Part shown: one piece after another, positions 17,504 to 28,500 of the stretch
How positions within the stretch are numbered: the stretch's first letter is position 1
Layout: each line of letters starts with the position of its first letter
DNA from: Sipunculus nudus
Lineage: Eukaryota > Annelida > Sipuncula > Golfingiida > Sipunculidae
Assembly (NCBI GenBank): GCA_026874595.1
Contig: CM049311.1
Span: 4,811,676-4,875,675 of the forward strand
Length of the DNA: 64,000 nt
Reading direction: 5' to 3'
Made by a program: the position numbers and the translations under genes
The notes under the pieces: generated by a model
Seen by the model: the letters and a program-made list of their open reading frames with translations, nothing else
Told to the model about the DNA's origin: nothing
Database searches by the model: none

Positions 17504-19380
17504 TTGATGAATAATGTATTGTTGGAGAATAAAATCAAACAAGAAGGCAAAAAGATGGAAAATAGGACAAAAATGAAAGAGGAACTAAGAAGAAAAGAAG
17601 CAAGGGCACAAGAACAGGCACAGAGGTCCTGCATGGTCTGCAGAGGAAGCACTTGGTTAGGCAATACGCATACAGGGGGTAAGCGTAAATGTATTACATG
17701 CAACTTAACATTTGGAAACAGGCCACAGGGGCTCATACACACCTACACTGCACACAGTGAAACTGACATAGTCAATACTGTAGAGGCCCATCAAAATGAA
17801 ATGTTTTTAGAAATATGCAGTTTTTACAATTAAAGCAGAAACAACAAAGACAAAAAGGGAAAGCACAACACATTCACATTTTGGTTAAAAATTTGGTTAA
17901 AGCATAACACCTGCATTGATTTGAGCTCAACTGGAACACATTTGGGATGATGTGCATCATGGGGAGATTGTTGGTGAACACTGAAACTGGAGATATAAGG
18001 TACTGGCTGAACTAGATACCAAGTACCTATTAGCAGAAGGGTCCACGGGGAGGACTTCCCTGTGACTTTCTTACACATGAGTAACCTTAAAGGGGTAGTA
18101 GACAATTTTTTTTTAAAGATATTCAAGCCTACCTTACCAGCAGTAGGGATGATTCAAGAAACCTTGTGTCGAAAATTCATGGACAGGCTACTTTCTTTCC
18201 AGCGATTTATATGAAAGCTGACAAAGAAATAAGTATCAATATGTTTTTGAGGAGTCTGAATCTGATTTGGAAACACGTGATCAAATATGCAACGGATTTG
18301 ATTAAACAAGAAAAAGAAGAAAACCAAGACAGAGAATCAACAGGACAATTTCTATTTACAACAATGACGATACTGATGGTTATAAAAACAGTTACAAAGT
18401 GAAGCCCATAAAGCTACAATCGTCCTATTCCAGTGTGCAGACAGGTCACAAACTGTTATTCCTAGGCATGTACAAATTCTGCTCTCCTAACAAGAGTCTT
18501 AATGCCTTCTTAAAAGTGTTGGTGCGATATTGGACAAATCCTTTTTACTTTATGATTGGTTTGATTCCTATGAAAAACTCAACCATCCCTACCTTCCCCC
18601 TAAAGAAGCATTTTTTTCCGGTCTGAAAAACAAAAACACTCTAAGTGACACAGACGAAGACATCAAGATAAACTAAAGGATATGTAAAATGATTTGGAAC
18701 AAGCATAAAATGACAACTTTAAAGGACAACCTTTGACACTATATCAACATCGACGTGGTTCCTTTTGTTCAGGCCATAAAGCATTGGTTAATGAATTACC
18801 ATGACACATATAAAATGGACATGCTCAAAGAGTATGTGGGTTTGCCAGGCATTGCACAAAAAACGCATGTACCAGGCCGCTAGTAAACATCCAGGTTTCT
18901 TGGGGTTTAGTTTGACTAACAAAAACCATTCACATTCAGAGGGGCTCATTACTCGCAATTTAGTCAGCGGGCAGTCCATCATTTTCAACCGTTATCATGA
19001 AAAGGATCACCCCTTAAATTAGGGATTGGGATAACACATGTAGGGATTTGGGGGTATGATGCAAATGCGTTGTACCCCTATGCCATGTCCTTTCCTTTGC
19101 CAACAGGGTGCCCTGTGTACTGGTGTCCCCCTACTACAAACAGTAAAGTCTCTGAAAAACTGTCCACCGGGTGTATGGTGAACCCTGACAATGCTGAAAC
19201 TATGGAAATGGAGAGATACTTGGAGCCCATTGACATGAATGGTCCAAAGTCCAGGTTTGAGTGAGACGACTTGGTGGAGATGTCTCGCTTTGAGAATATG
19301 GAACTCCAGTGGATGACAGATTCAGGTTGGGCCATTCAAGATTGATGGGTACACCCCCGAAGATATCATATTTGTTGAAG
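17504..19380 (+). pseudogene. Family B DNA polymerase (DNA_pol_B_2 type), decayed, copy B
   Basis: In order: C2H2 finger (CITC…H…H, about 17692-17757); finger-to-polymerase linker (17970-18160); an exonuclease-region stretch with WFDSYEKLNHPYLPPKEAFF (about 18555-18620); NIDVVPFVQAIKHW (about 18745-18785); DMLKEYVGLPGIA (about 18820-18855); SGQSIIFNRYHEKD (about 18968-19010); motif A as YDANALYPYAMSFPLPTG (about 19054-19107), carrying the Asp and the S/A-L-Y-P core expected for a family B palm; then GPFKIDGYTPEDIIFVEV (about 19325-19380). This order matches protein-primed-type PolB proteins encoded by invertebrate mobile or virus-like elements. Numerous stops and frameshifts occur; motifs B and C are absent. 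It ends at GAA|GTGAGT, a donor-like site. Confidence 0.82.
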
Positions 19381-19506
19381 TGAGTAGTATGTATACATAA
19401 ATAAACAAAGTGTTTTCTTATATGTAAAACTGTTATATATTCAATATATTATATATTAAAATGTATACATCATGGCATTATATAAACACTAATATATTCA
19501 AAACTT
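19381..19506. other. AT-rich gap between PolB remnant and copy C
   Basis: Low-complexity AT sequence with no recognisable content. Copy C begins at its right edge. Confidence 0.5.
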
Positions 19507-19633
19507 AATAAAATTAAACAACTCACATATTGAATGTTCGGCTGGATGACATATGAATACATAAAATTGAATGTTTTAATTTTGGTATAGATTTAGGCTT
19601 GAAAAATACATTTTAATATTTGTTTTCATTACA

Positions 19634-20207
19634 GAAGATAGAAGAATAAGACAATGCCATTGCCAAGAAGTCTCTGTGCCGGGCAAACTGTCAACCAATG
19701 ATGAGGACTGACCGCATTTATGCTGTGTTGGTTATAGTCACACCCATAGGTGTTTTAGAGCAGGCAAACTGCCAATGTTCAGCCAGAAAGGGACCAATGG
19801 CTTCTTGTAAGCATAAAGAAGCTTTTGTTATAGTTTAGAGGATTTGGTTAGAACATTTACCAAGGAGAAATCAGGTACTGCGTGTACAGAAAAACTTCAA
19901 CAATGTCATCGACCAAAGCCTGCCAAAATCCAAGCAGCAGAAACCTATGAAATGCATTTTGAAAAGAAAAAGGCACACAAGCAAGTCAAGGAAATTCGTG
20001 GGAAGCATCCATCCAGTTACCAGCTTGATGACATCTGCAAATTTAATACTGAATCTGCTAATCAATTTATTGCCAGCCTACAGGAGTATCAGGAAGGCAG
20101 CGGTGAATATGTGGTTTTTCTGAACATCCTTGACCCTTCAAACCCAGTTCAAAAAATTTCATCAAATGCTCCAGTTTGCAGTTTTCTAAATGAAATTCTC
20201 AAATAAA
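19634..20207 (+). pseudogene. SWIM zinc-finger gene remnant, copy C (core motif retained)
   Basis: Shows NCQCSARKGPMASCKH (about 19768-19815), which fits the SWIM pattern CxCx(n)CxH, directly after MRTDRIYAVLVIV…GVLEQA. A stop and frame change follow (about 19835). From 19844 a 120-codon open frame carries ACTEKLQQ…YEMHFEKKKAHKQVKEI…HPSSYQLDDICKF. SWIM domains bind zinc and are proposed to contact DNA or protein; in invertebrates they often occur on recombinase-bearing mobile elements. Confidence 0.62.
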
Positions 20208-20530
20208 ATAAGTGAGATAAGAGATAGTGGGGCATTGTTGGAACAATAAAACAGTGAAATACTTAAACATGAAAAAAAAGCTTTATTTTACAGCGTTTTT
20301 GCAATTACATAAATCTAAAATGACCAAAGACGGTCTTTTACACTAAGGAGTAATTTCCGTAATGAGTTACACAGGGCTAATTAGCACACACCCTACTTAG
20401 GAAGGCTGCAAATCCCAATTGTGTACCCCTGTCAAGGCTCGCCGTGTGACTTCATGTAAGTAAAGCAAAGCTCTGGGACATTTAACTGCCTGTCAGTCTG
20501 AACCCCTTATGTGAAACAAAAGTCATTATC
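20208..20530. other. Unassigned stretch between SWIM and THAP remnants (copy C)
   Basis: Matches 14686-14903 of copy B plus flanks. No coding or RNA signal seen. The THAP first exon should lie at its right end but is deleted. Confidence 0.4.
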
Positions 20531-20535
20531 GTGGG

Positions 20536-20778
20536 GTGCAGTTCCCTCAAAAGATCAAGAACAGGTTGGCCGTGGCAGCAACGAGAGGTGCTGAAGTACA
20601 GTGTGACCCACTCACTAGCTTGTGTACCAGGGGAACACAATATGAAGAACAAGAGTGTGATTCTGAATCAGATGAGGAAGACGATTCTTCTGACCCTGAT
20701 TTTGACACAACCCTCGAAGATCTTGAAGAGGAGGAAGGTAAAATGGCTGACGATGATCATCACAGTGATCCTAGGTAG
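20536..20778 (+). pseudogene. Acidic middle segment of the THAP-type gene (copy C)
   Basis: 80 open codons with RGAEVQCDPLTSLCTRGTQY, then the acidic run SESDEEDDSSDPDFDTTLED and a TAG. Unlike copy B it is in one frame throughout, but its upstream exon is gone. Confidence 0.5.
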
Positions 20779-20941
20779 CTCTAACTTTAAGTTTAAACAT
20801 AAGTTTAAAATAGTTTTGTATAACTCAGGCATTTTAAAATACACACACACCTATAATTAAATATACACCTGTCATCTCTTTGTGCAAATAAATGCTGCAT
20901 GCATGCATATATATATATATATAAAACATTATATTTTTTTT

Positions 20942-21213
20942 AGAGGAACAGATTTTTCAAAAAGTGTTGGGGATAAGGAGAAAGAGAAGTTCATAGTGTA
21001 TGAGAGCTGCCTCTGACTACTCTTACTGAAGTGTTTACCTGTTTGTGTTGTGTCACACTACAGAGGGTATTTGGTACGCTCATATTCATCGAGCAGCTCT
21101 GTCAAAAAGGCCACAAGTACAGCTGGACGAGCCAGCCCTTCTTTGTAAAGATGCCTGCTGGTTATTTAATGTTGGCCAGTGTGGTGTTCTTCAGTGGTAG
21201 CATTCTTGATTGA
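20942..21213 (+). pseudogene. THAP-type gene, post-linker exon remnant (copy C)
   Basis: Contains KFIVYESCL, closer to the family block than copy B, followed by a TGA. In a shifted frame: GTLIFIEQLCQKGHKYSWTS and SQPFFVKMPAGYLMLASVVF. One stop and one frame change at least. Confidence 0.5.
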
Positions 21214-21450
21214 TTAGCCTGCACTTGAAGTAAATGTGAAAGTGTGTGCATTAAAGCATTTAAGTTCAAAATGCATCCACTGGGGACCGGACTCTGTATT
21301 TGTAGAAAAAAAAAAATAATATATGGACTCATTTTCTTCATGACTGTGCAATTTTATATGACGACAGACCCTTTACAAAATGTATAAATATCAGAATGTA
21401 ACTTGTCGGACATCAGTCACCTTCTGCACTGATCATGTTCCACACTGTTT
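21214..21450. other. Unassigned non-coding stretch (copy C)
   Basis: Counterpart of 15866-16090 in copy B, including an A-rich run. Nothing recognised. Confidence 0.4.
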
Positions 21451-21458
21451 ATAAGAAG

Positions 21459-21560
21459 ATGTTTAAATGTCCAGTCTGCACACATTTGTTCATGACTGCA
21501 TCTGGATGGCATAGACACATCAAATCGAATATAGAGACATTACTTTGAACAAACAGTCAT
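21459..21560 (+). pseudogene. Possible zinc-finger segment (copy C)
   Basis: ATG followed by FKCPVCTHLFMTASGWHRH, a CX2C and a His at the classical distance, then a stop after about 30 codons. No second finger and no clear fourth ligand, so this is tentative. Confidence 0.35.
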
Positions 21561-22200
21561 GAGAAATATCAAGATTTAGGTTCACAGCTGAGTTTGATAC
21601 GCAACCAAGCACCACCTACTTACCTGTTTCAGTAGAGAAACAGGAACTAAAAAGCCAACAAGTGCTTTCACAAGCCCAACCAGAAAAATTGTGTTGAACC
21701 ATGTTCAATTGATAAAATTAAGTATCCTACATGAATAAATCTAGTAGGTTAGTTTTAACTTTACTCACCAGATGGCAGGACAAATCAGGCATGCTAATGC
21801 ATGCTAATGTAAATACTCTCTAGTGAGCTTTAAAAGTTTCTCCTGAAAAATCATGTTTCTATTCGAAGAATAAGGAAATAAGTATAACAATGTCAGTGTT
21901 CTGTAATGGTAGATTTAACAGCATGTCCTGGTGTACAGATTGTTAGAATACTAAACCTGTGCACTACAAGTCAGGACCAATCTGTGGAAAGGGTTAGTTT
22001 TATTATAATTAAAAAACAGTGGTTTCTCTGCCTAACAATTACGACATCGGCCTTGTAAAAAAACTGTAAGAGTGGTACAAGTGGCCTTATACTGTCTGAC
22101 AAAATTAAATGAGCTTCCTGTTTGTAGTTTTTGTATTATCTTGCTCTGCTGCCAAAAATATTGAAACTAAATGTTTTTGTGGTGGTGTATAATCTTTCAT
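21561..22200. other. Unassigned non-coding stretch (copy C)
   Basis: Counterpart of 16216-16840. No ORF, repeat or RNA signal recognised. Confidence 0.4.
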
Positions 22201-22227
22201 GTATATAGATTATTTAACATCATTAAG

Positions 22228-22690
22228 AAATCCATGATTACAACCCAAGTACACCCTGGCTACGGTGATGCCAGTGTCTGCAATGTCCGTCATTGTCACA
22301 GGATCAGTCAAACCCTCAAGCCGGGCACCACAAACTTTGATACCAGCCACTGAAACAACAGATGAGGTTAACCTGGCTTCCAAAACAGCGCATCCAAACT
22401 CAAATATCAAGCACTGCCACCGGAAAATATCCTACCACTCCATCTACCAACCGGCTAGACAGTCTCCTGGGGAGTCTGGATTTTACCCCAAATCTAGACA
22501 AAGAGCTCCAGGACAAACAGGTCATGCAAGCAAGGAGCTCCATGCAATCATCCATATCAGTTAGATCAATAAGAGGTTGGCAGGGCTCCAGGAAGTCAGG
22601 GAGGGTATATATCAGACCTACCCCTATTTGAGGAATACATTGTCGCCTGTCACCACAAGTAAACCTGATGTAATATTGCTTTGATTCATT
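22228..22690 (+). pseudogene. ORF-X homologue, copy C
   Basis: Pro/Ser/Thr-rich opening as in copy B, then NRLDSLLGSLDFTPNLDKEL in one frame and ELHAIIHIS in another, with a TAG after HIS. The coiled coil is interrupted, so the copy is non-functional. Confidence 0.58.
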
Positions 22691-22733
22691 TAAAGTAAAT
22701 ATTACTATTAAACTTTAAGGTCGGATAAACTGT

Positions 22734-22745
<12 letters not shown>

Positions 22746-22793
<48 letters not shown>
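22746..22793. repeat. (TA)n microsatellite in copy C spacer
   Basis: About 24 TA repeats between the ORF-X and zinc-finger remnants, the same relative position as the (TA)n tracts of the array units; copy B has (CA)n there (17358-17370). Confidence 0.93.
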
Positions 22794-22797
<4 letters not shown>

Positions 22798-22959
22798 TTT
22801 AAGTACATTAAAGCAGCTGCTCCTTACGACATAATAAAGCATTACAAAAAAGAATAAAAATATTTTGATATGTCTAACATGTATATATTGTGACCCATAA
22901 TAATAAGACATAATTAGTCTTTAATGAATAATTAGGAAAAAGTGTATTGTTGTAAAATA

Positions 22960-23465
22960 AAATCCAACAAGAAGGAAAAGGATGGAAAATTGGATAACAG
23001 TGAAAAAGGAACTAAGAAGAAAAGAGGCAAGGGCCCACCAACAGACACAGAGGTCCCTCATGGTCGGTATAGGAAGGACATGGTTAGGCCATAGGGGTAC
23101 AGGGGTCTGGTAAAATGTATTACATGCAACAAAACATTTGGAAACTGGCAGGAGGGTCCGTACACACCTACACCACACACAGTTAAATTGACAAACCAAT
23201 ACTGAAGAGGCCTCTCAAAAAGAAATGTTTTCAGTTTTTATGATCAAGGCACCAACATATCACCAGAACAACAAAGACAAAAAGGGAAAGGTGCAAAACA
23301 TTCATATAATTTTGGTTTACAATTTGGTGAAAACATAACACCTGCATCAATTCAAGCTCAACCGTTATACATTTGGGATGATTTGCATTCAAAATTCAAA
23401 ATGAGCCGGGGAAATTGTAGTGGAACACTGAAACTAGAGAAATAAGTTACTGGCCTGCTGAACTT
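22960..23465 (+). pseudogene. Zinc-finger / PolB N-terminus remnant, copy C
   Basis: Recognisable CITCNKTFGN finger start (about 23117-23147), but the His part is disrupted (WQEGPYTPTPHT), followed by the SITPALI-type and linker segments with several stops. More decayed than copy B. Confidence 0.6.
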
Positions 23466-23517
23466 TGACACAGACTTTTACCCCAGACAGTAAAAGCAGT
23501 GTAGCACACATTTTGAG

Positions 23518-23826
23518 GATGACCAGAAGACACCAGGCCTGTTTAAACTGGAACAGACAGGGAACAAAATAACAGGATTGAGCAGTAACTGATACTGCAT
23601 GGAACTCTTGTCTGGAGTAGAAAAATGCACACTAAAGGGAATCAACAAAAATCTGACGTCAAACGTATGGGACAAAATGAAACACACTTTGATAAATGAC
23701 TGTTAACAAAGGACTAAAAATGATTAGGGGTCAGATATATGCATAGGAACAGAAAAAGAACACCTCTACCCTGCAGTATCTAAAACAGAAAACATTTCAG
23801 ATGGATGAAGGACAAGACCTCTTGAC
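23518..23826 (+). pseudogene. DNA polymerase C-terminal fragment 1
   Basis: Reads DDQKTPGLFKLEQTGNKITG, then KCTLKGINKN, in the same order as the C-terminal region of DNA_pol_B_2-type proteins (TPGLFK…G…LCSKTYY…KG.NK). Interrupted by stops. It is joined almost directly to the N-terminal remnant of copy C, so the central polymerase body present in copy B is deleted here. Confidence 0.6.
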
Positions 23827-23994
23827 ATCTGGCTGGTACCCCTGAAAGCGCATGATGAACTTATACAACCCGGGCTTGGACACATTCAAAAAGATCGAAG
23901 GGTGGACTTTATAAATGGGATTATGGTTGTTAACAATGAACATGACAACGATGGGCTCAGGGACCTTGGGATCACAGGGGCCTAAACTGCTGAA

Positions 23995-24385
23995 CCCAGT
24001 ACCAATGGTTACACCACATGCTTACGTTAGCAAGGGAGCGATAATTTCTCCTGTCCCTGAAAAAATCCAGTTATTTACTTTTTATCCATTTGTTTGTTTT
24101 CACCAACCTTCATATAAAGCCATTGGAAACATTTTTTGGACCATAATGGACCCAAAAAATCCAGATATGGTGGACAAAGGGAACCCCCATTTATCAGAAA
24201 ACCATTCTGGAGCTTCAACACTGCCAGAAAAAAACCCTGTTACACCACATGCTTACGCTAGCATGGGAGCAATAAAAATGTCCCTGTAAAATATCCAGTT
24301 ATTATTTATTTACTTTTTATGTGTATGTTTGTTTCACAAACCATCATATAAAGCACTGGAAACAACATTTGGACCCTACTGAGAA
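23995..24385 (+). repeat. Imperfect ~235-bp tandem duplication
   Basis: GTTACACCACATGCTTACG…, then AAATCCAGTTATT…TTTACTTTTTAT and ATATAAAGC, occur at about 24008-24150 and again at about 24239-24385. The 124-codon frame at 23915-24289 spans both. I do not recognise a protein; coding is doubtful. Confidence 0.6.
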
Positions 24386-25250
24386 CAAAATTTTCCTGTC
24401 AGGTCAGTTGTCATGACAGTCATTACAAGTTCTTTTTGAATAATGTGTTTGATACCATCAACAGTGTTTCCCTTCCCAAATTTACAACCTGATAATTTCA
24501 AGTACGAGTGAAGATAATTTCAAGTATGAGTGATCACATGTCAAGTACATCAGGAGTACCAACAATTGTCAAAAAGGAGGCCATAGAACTAAAGACTGCG
24601 GTACAGAAGAATAACCAAAGAACAGGAGATGATCAATGACACCAGGTCTAACAAGGATAGAAATTCCAGAAAATGACTAAAGGCAGACAAAAAAGTTTCA
24701 AGGACACACCTGTTGTTGGAAATATTGAAAAATTTATTGAAACAAAACAGAACTGTACTGAAGTGCTAGCAGACGAGTCACTTCAATAAGCAAATATGGC
24801 AGACCAGGTTAAGGGACGACATGTCAGTACAGGACATATGCTGAAAATGTGAGAGTGAGGTTTTGGCATAATATTTCGGAAGTACGAGTTGGGAGTTTGT
24901 GCTTAGAATGTTAGCTATTACATCCCAAAGTGGGTGGTATACTTCACATGCTATATGTGAGACTATGCATGCTTCAGTTTTACTGTGATTGTTTGGATGA
25001 CAGCATGCTTTGCTGCATGCTCAAGTTTTACTATGACTGTTTGGATGACAGCATCCTTTGCCGAATGCTCCAGTTTTACTGTTCCTTTGCTGCAGTTTTG
25101 GACTATCCAGTTGGACCAAACTTACTGTATTATGAAGTGTAGAACCAACTGTAACCTTGGACTGAGCTCATGAAAAGAAACCAATTAACACAGTTCAACA
25201 GTTTGATCTTTGGACCCTGCAATGACTGTTTTCCAAGATAGAATTCACTA
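24386..25250. other. Unassigned stretch before the second PolB fragment
   Basis: Contains a ~57-bp imperfect tandem duplication at about 24970-25085 (TTTTACTRTGAYTGTTTGGA, GACAGCAT). The 70-codon frame over it is a by-product of the repeat. Nothing else recognised. Confidence 0.45.
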
Positions 25251-25255
25251 TCAAC

Positions 25256-25530
25256 ATGACCAAAAGACACCAGGTCTGTTTATACTGTAACAGACAGGTT
25301 ACAAAATGACAGGACTTAACAGTAAATGCTACTGCATAACATTCTTGACTCAGAGAAAAAAAATATCTGCTTAAGAAGATCAACATGAACCTGATGAAAG
25401 ATGTATGGGGATAATTTGTAAAACACACTGGATAAAAATATAATACACAATTGTCGACATGGTTTTCAAAGTGGTTAGAGGACAAATATGTAAACAGGGA
25501 AAGAACACCTCTGTCATTTGTTATGTAAAA
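25256..25530 (+). pseudogene. DNA polymerase C-terminal fragment 2
   Basis: About 260 bp similar to 23518-23775 (GACCAAAAGACACCAGGTCT…, then AAAGAACACCTCTGTC). It is a second, independently decayed copy of the polymerase C-terminal region. It ends about 40 bp before the minisatellite starts. Confidence 0.55.
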
Positions 25531-28500
25531 AGGAAATTGATGCCAGATTGACATAAAGACCTACCAGGTACTGCTGCTCCCACCTGTACTATCACCCCCT
25601 CACTGAGCCAATAATGTAATCTGCTCCTCCCACCTGTACTCTCACCCCCTCACTGAGCCAATAATGTAATCTGCTCCTCCCACCTGTACTCTCAGCCCCT
25701 CACTGAGCCAATAATGTAATCTGCTCCTCCCACCTGTACTATCACCCCCCTCACTGAGCCAATAATGTAATCTGCTCCTCCCACCTGTACTATCACCCCC
25801 CTCACTGAGCCAATAATGTAATCTGCTCCTCCCACCTGTACTCTCACCCCCTCACTGAGCCAATAATGTAATCTGCTCCTCCCACCTGTACTCTCACCCC
25901 CTCACTGAGCCAATAATGTAATCTGCTCCTCCCACCTGTACTCTCACCCCCTCACTGAGCCAATAATGTAATCTGCTCCTCCCACCTGTACTCTCACCCC
26001 CTCACTGAGCCAATAATGTAATCTGCTGCTCCCACCTGTACTCTCACCCCCTCACTGAGCCAATAATGTAATCTGCTCCTCCCACCTGTACTATCACCCC
26101 CTCACTGAGCCAATAATGTAATCTGCTCCTCCCACCTGTACTCTCACCCCCTCACTGAGCCAATAATGTAATCTGCTGCTCCCACCTGTACTATCACCCC
26201 CCTCACTGAGCCAATAATGTAATCTGCTCCTCCCACCTGTACTCTCACCCCCTCACTGAGCCAATAATGTAATCTGCTCCTCCCACCTGTACTCTCACCC
26301 CCTCACTGAGCCAATAATGTAATCTGCTCCTCCTACCTGTACTATCACCCCCCTCACTGAGCCAATAATGTAATCTGCTCCTCCCACCTGTACTATCACC
26401 CCCTCACTGAGCCAATAATGTAATCTGCTCCTCCCACCTGTACTATCACCCCCCTCACTGAGCCAATAATGTAATCTGCTCCTCCCACCTGTACTATCAC
26501 CCCCTCACTGAGCCAATAATGTAATCTGCTCCTCCTACCTGTACTATCACCCCCCTCACTGAGCCAATAATGTAATCTGCTCCTCCCACCTGTACTATCA
26601 CCCCCCTCACTGAGCCAATAATGTAATCTGCTCCTCCCACCTGTACTATCACCCCCTCACTGAGCCAATAATGTAATCTGCTCCTCCCACCTGTACTATC
26701 ACCCCCCTCACTGAGCCAATAATGTAATCTGCTCCTCCCACCTGTACTATCACCCCCCTCACTGAGCCAATAATGTAATCTGCTCCTCCCACCTGTACTA
26801 TCACCCCCCTCACTGAGCCAATAATGTAATCTGCTCCTCCCACCTGTACTATCACCCCCTCACTGAGCCAATAATGTAATCTGCTGCTCCCACCTGTACT
26901 ATCACCCCCCTCACTGAGCCAATAATGTAATCTGCTGCTCCCACCTGTACTATCACCCCCCCTCACTGAGCCAATAATGTAATCTGCTCCTCCCACCTGT
27001 ACTATCACCCCCCTCACTGAGCCAATAATGTAATCTGCTCCTCCCACCTGTACTATCACCCCCCTCACTGAGCCAATAATGTAATCTGCTCCTCCCACCT
27101 GTACTATCACCCCCCTCACTGAGCCAATAATGTAATCTGCTCCTCCCACCTGTACTATCACCCCCCTCACTGAGCCTATAATGTAATCTGCTGCTCCCAC
27201 CTGTACTATCACCCCCTCACTGAGCCAATAATGTAATCTGCTGCTCCCACCTGTACTATCACCCCCTCACTGAGCCAATAATGTAATCTGCTGCTCCCAC
27301 CTGTACTATCACCCCCTCACTGAGCCAATAATGTAATCTGCTCCTCCCACCTGTACTATCACCCCCTCACTGAGCCAATAATGTAATCTGCTGCTCCCAC
27401 CTGTACTCTCACCCCCCTCACTGAGCCAATAATGTAATCTGCTGCTCCCACCTGTACTCTCACCCCCTCACTGAGCCAATAATGCAATCTGCTCCTCCCA
27501 CCTGTACTCTCACCCCCCTCACTGAGCCAATAATGTAATCTGCTCCTCCCACCTGTACTCTCACCCCCCTCACTGAGCCAATAATGTAATCTGCTCCTCC
27601 CACCTGTACTATCACCCCCCTCACTGAGCCAATAATGTAATCTGCTCCTCCCACCTGTACTATCACCCCCCTCACTGAGCCAATAATGTAATCTGCTCCT
27701 CCCACCTGTACTCTCACCCCCTCACTGAGCCAATAATGTAATCTGCTCCTCCCACCTGTACTATCACCCCCCTCACTGAGCCAATAATGTAATCTGCTCC
27801 TCCCACCTGTACTATCACCCCCTCACTGAGCCAATAATGTAATCTGCTCCTCCCACCTGTACTCTCACCCCCTCACTGAGCCAATAATGTAATCTGCTCC
27901 TCCCACCTGTACTATCACCCCCTCACTGAGCCAATAATGTAATCTGCTCCTCCCACCTGTACTCTCACCCCCCTCACTGAGCCAATAATGTAATCTGCTC
28001 CTCCCACCTGTACTCTCACCCCCCTCACTGAGCGAATAATGTAATCTGCTCCTCCCACCTGTACTCTCACCCCCTCAGTGAGCCAATAATGTAATCTGCT
28101 CCTCCCACCTGAACTATCACCCCCCTCACTGAGCCAATAATGTAATCTGCTCCTCCCACCTGTACTCTCACCCCCTCACTGAGCCAATAATGTAATCTGC
28201 TCCTCCCACCTGTACTCTCACCCCCCTCACTGAGCCAATAATGTAATCTGCTCCTCCCACCTGTACTATCACCCCCCTCACTGAGCCAATAATGTAATCT
28301 GCTCCTCCCACCTGTACTATCACCCCCTCACTGAGCCAATAATGTAATCTGCTCCTCCCACCTGTACTCTCACCCCCTCACTGAGCCAATAATGTAATCT
28401 GCTGCTCCCACCTGTACTCTCACCCCCTCACTGAGCCAATAATGTAATCTGCTCCTCCCACCTGTACTCTCACCCCCTCACTGAGCCAATAATGTAATCT

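Larger units (their letters stand above)
13938..18015 (+). repeat. Segmental duplication copy B
   Basis: Begins at AATAAAATTAAACAACTCA and aligns collinearly with copy C (19507-23465) through the SWIM, THAP, ORF-X and zinc-finger remnants. Copy B has lost the SWIM CxC core (near 14200) but retains the THAP exon (14907-15002); copy C has the opposite losses. Many point differences show the duplication is not recent. Confidence 0.88.
19507..23465 (+). repeat. Segmental duplication copy C
   Basis: Collinear with copy B from AATAAAATTAAACAACTCA to the finger-to-polymerase linker. It lacks about 265 bp containing the THAP exon (junction at CATTATC|GTGGGGTGCAG, about 20530) but keeps the SWIM core that copy B lost. 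It sits immediately after the copy B polymerase remnant, so the composite element is arranged head to tail. Confidence 0.88.

Noticed and set aside
23830-24289. Element capsid or other structural gene in copy C
   Set aside because: The open frame near 23915-24289 has no recognisable structural motif and spans an internal tandem duplication.
26649-27212. 187-codon minus-strand protein of 17-residue repeats (VQVGGADYIIGSVRG)
   Set aside because: The frame exists only where successive units are 51 bp; any 50-bp unit breaks it, and the same appears many times at random starts. It is a by-product of the minisatellite.
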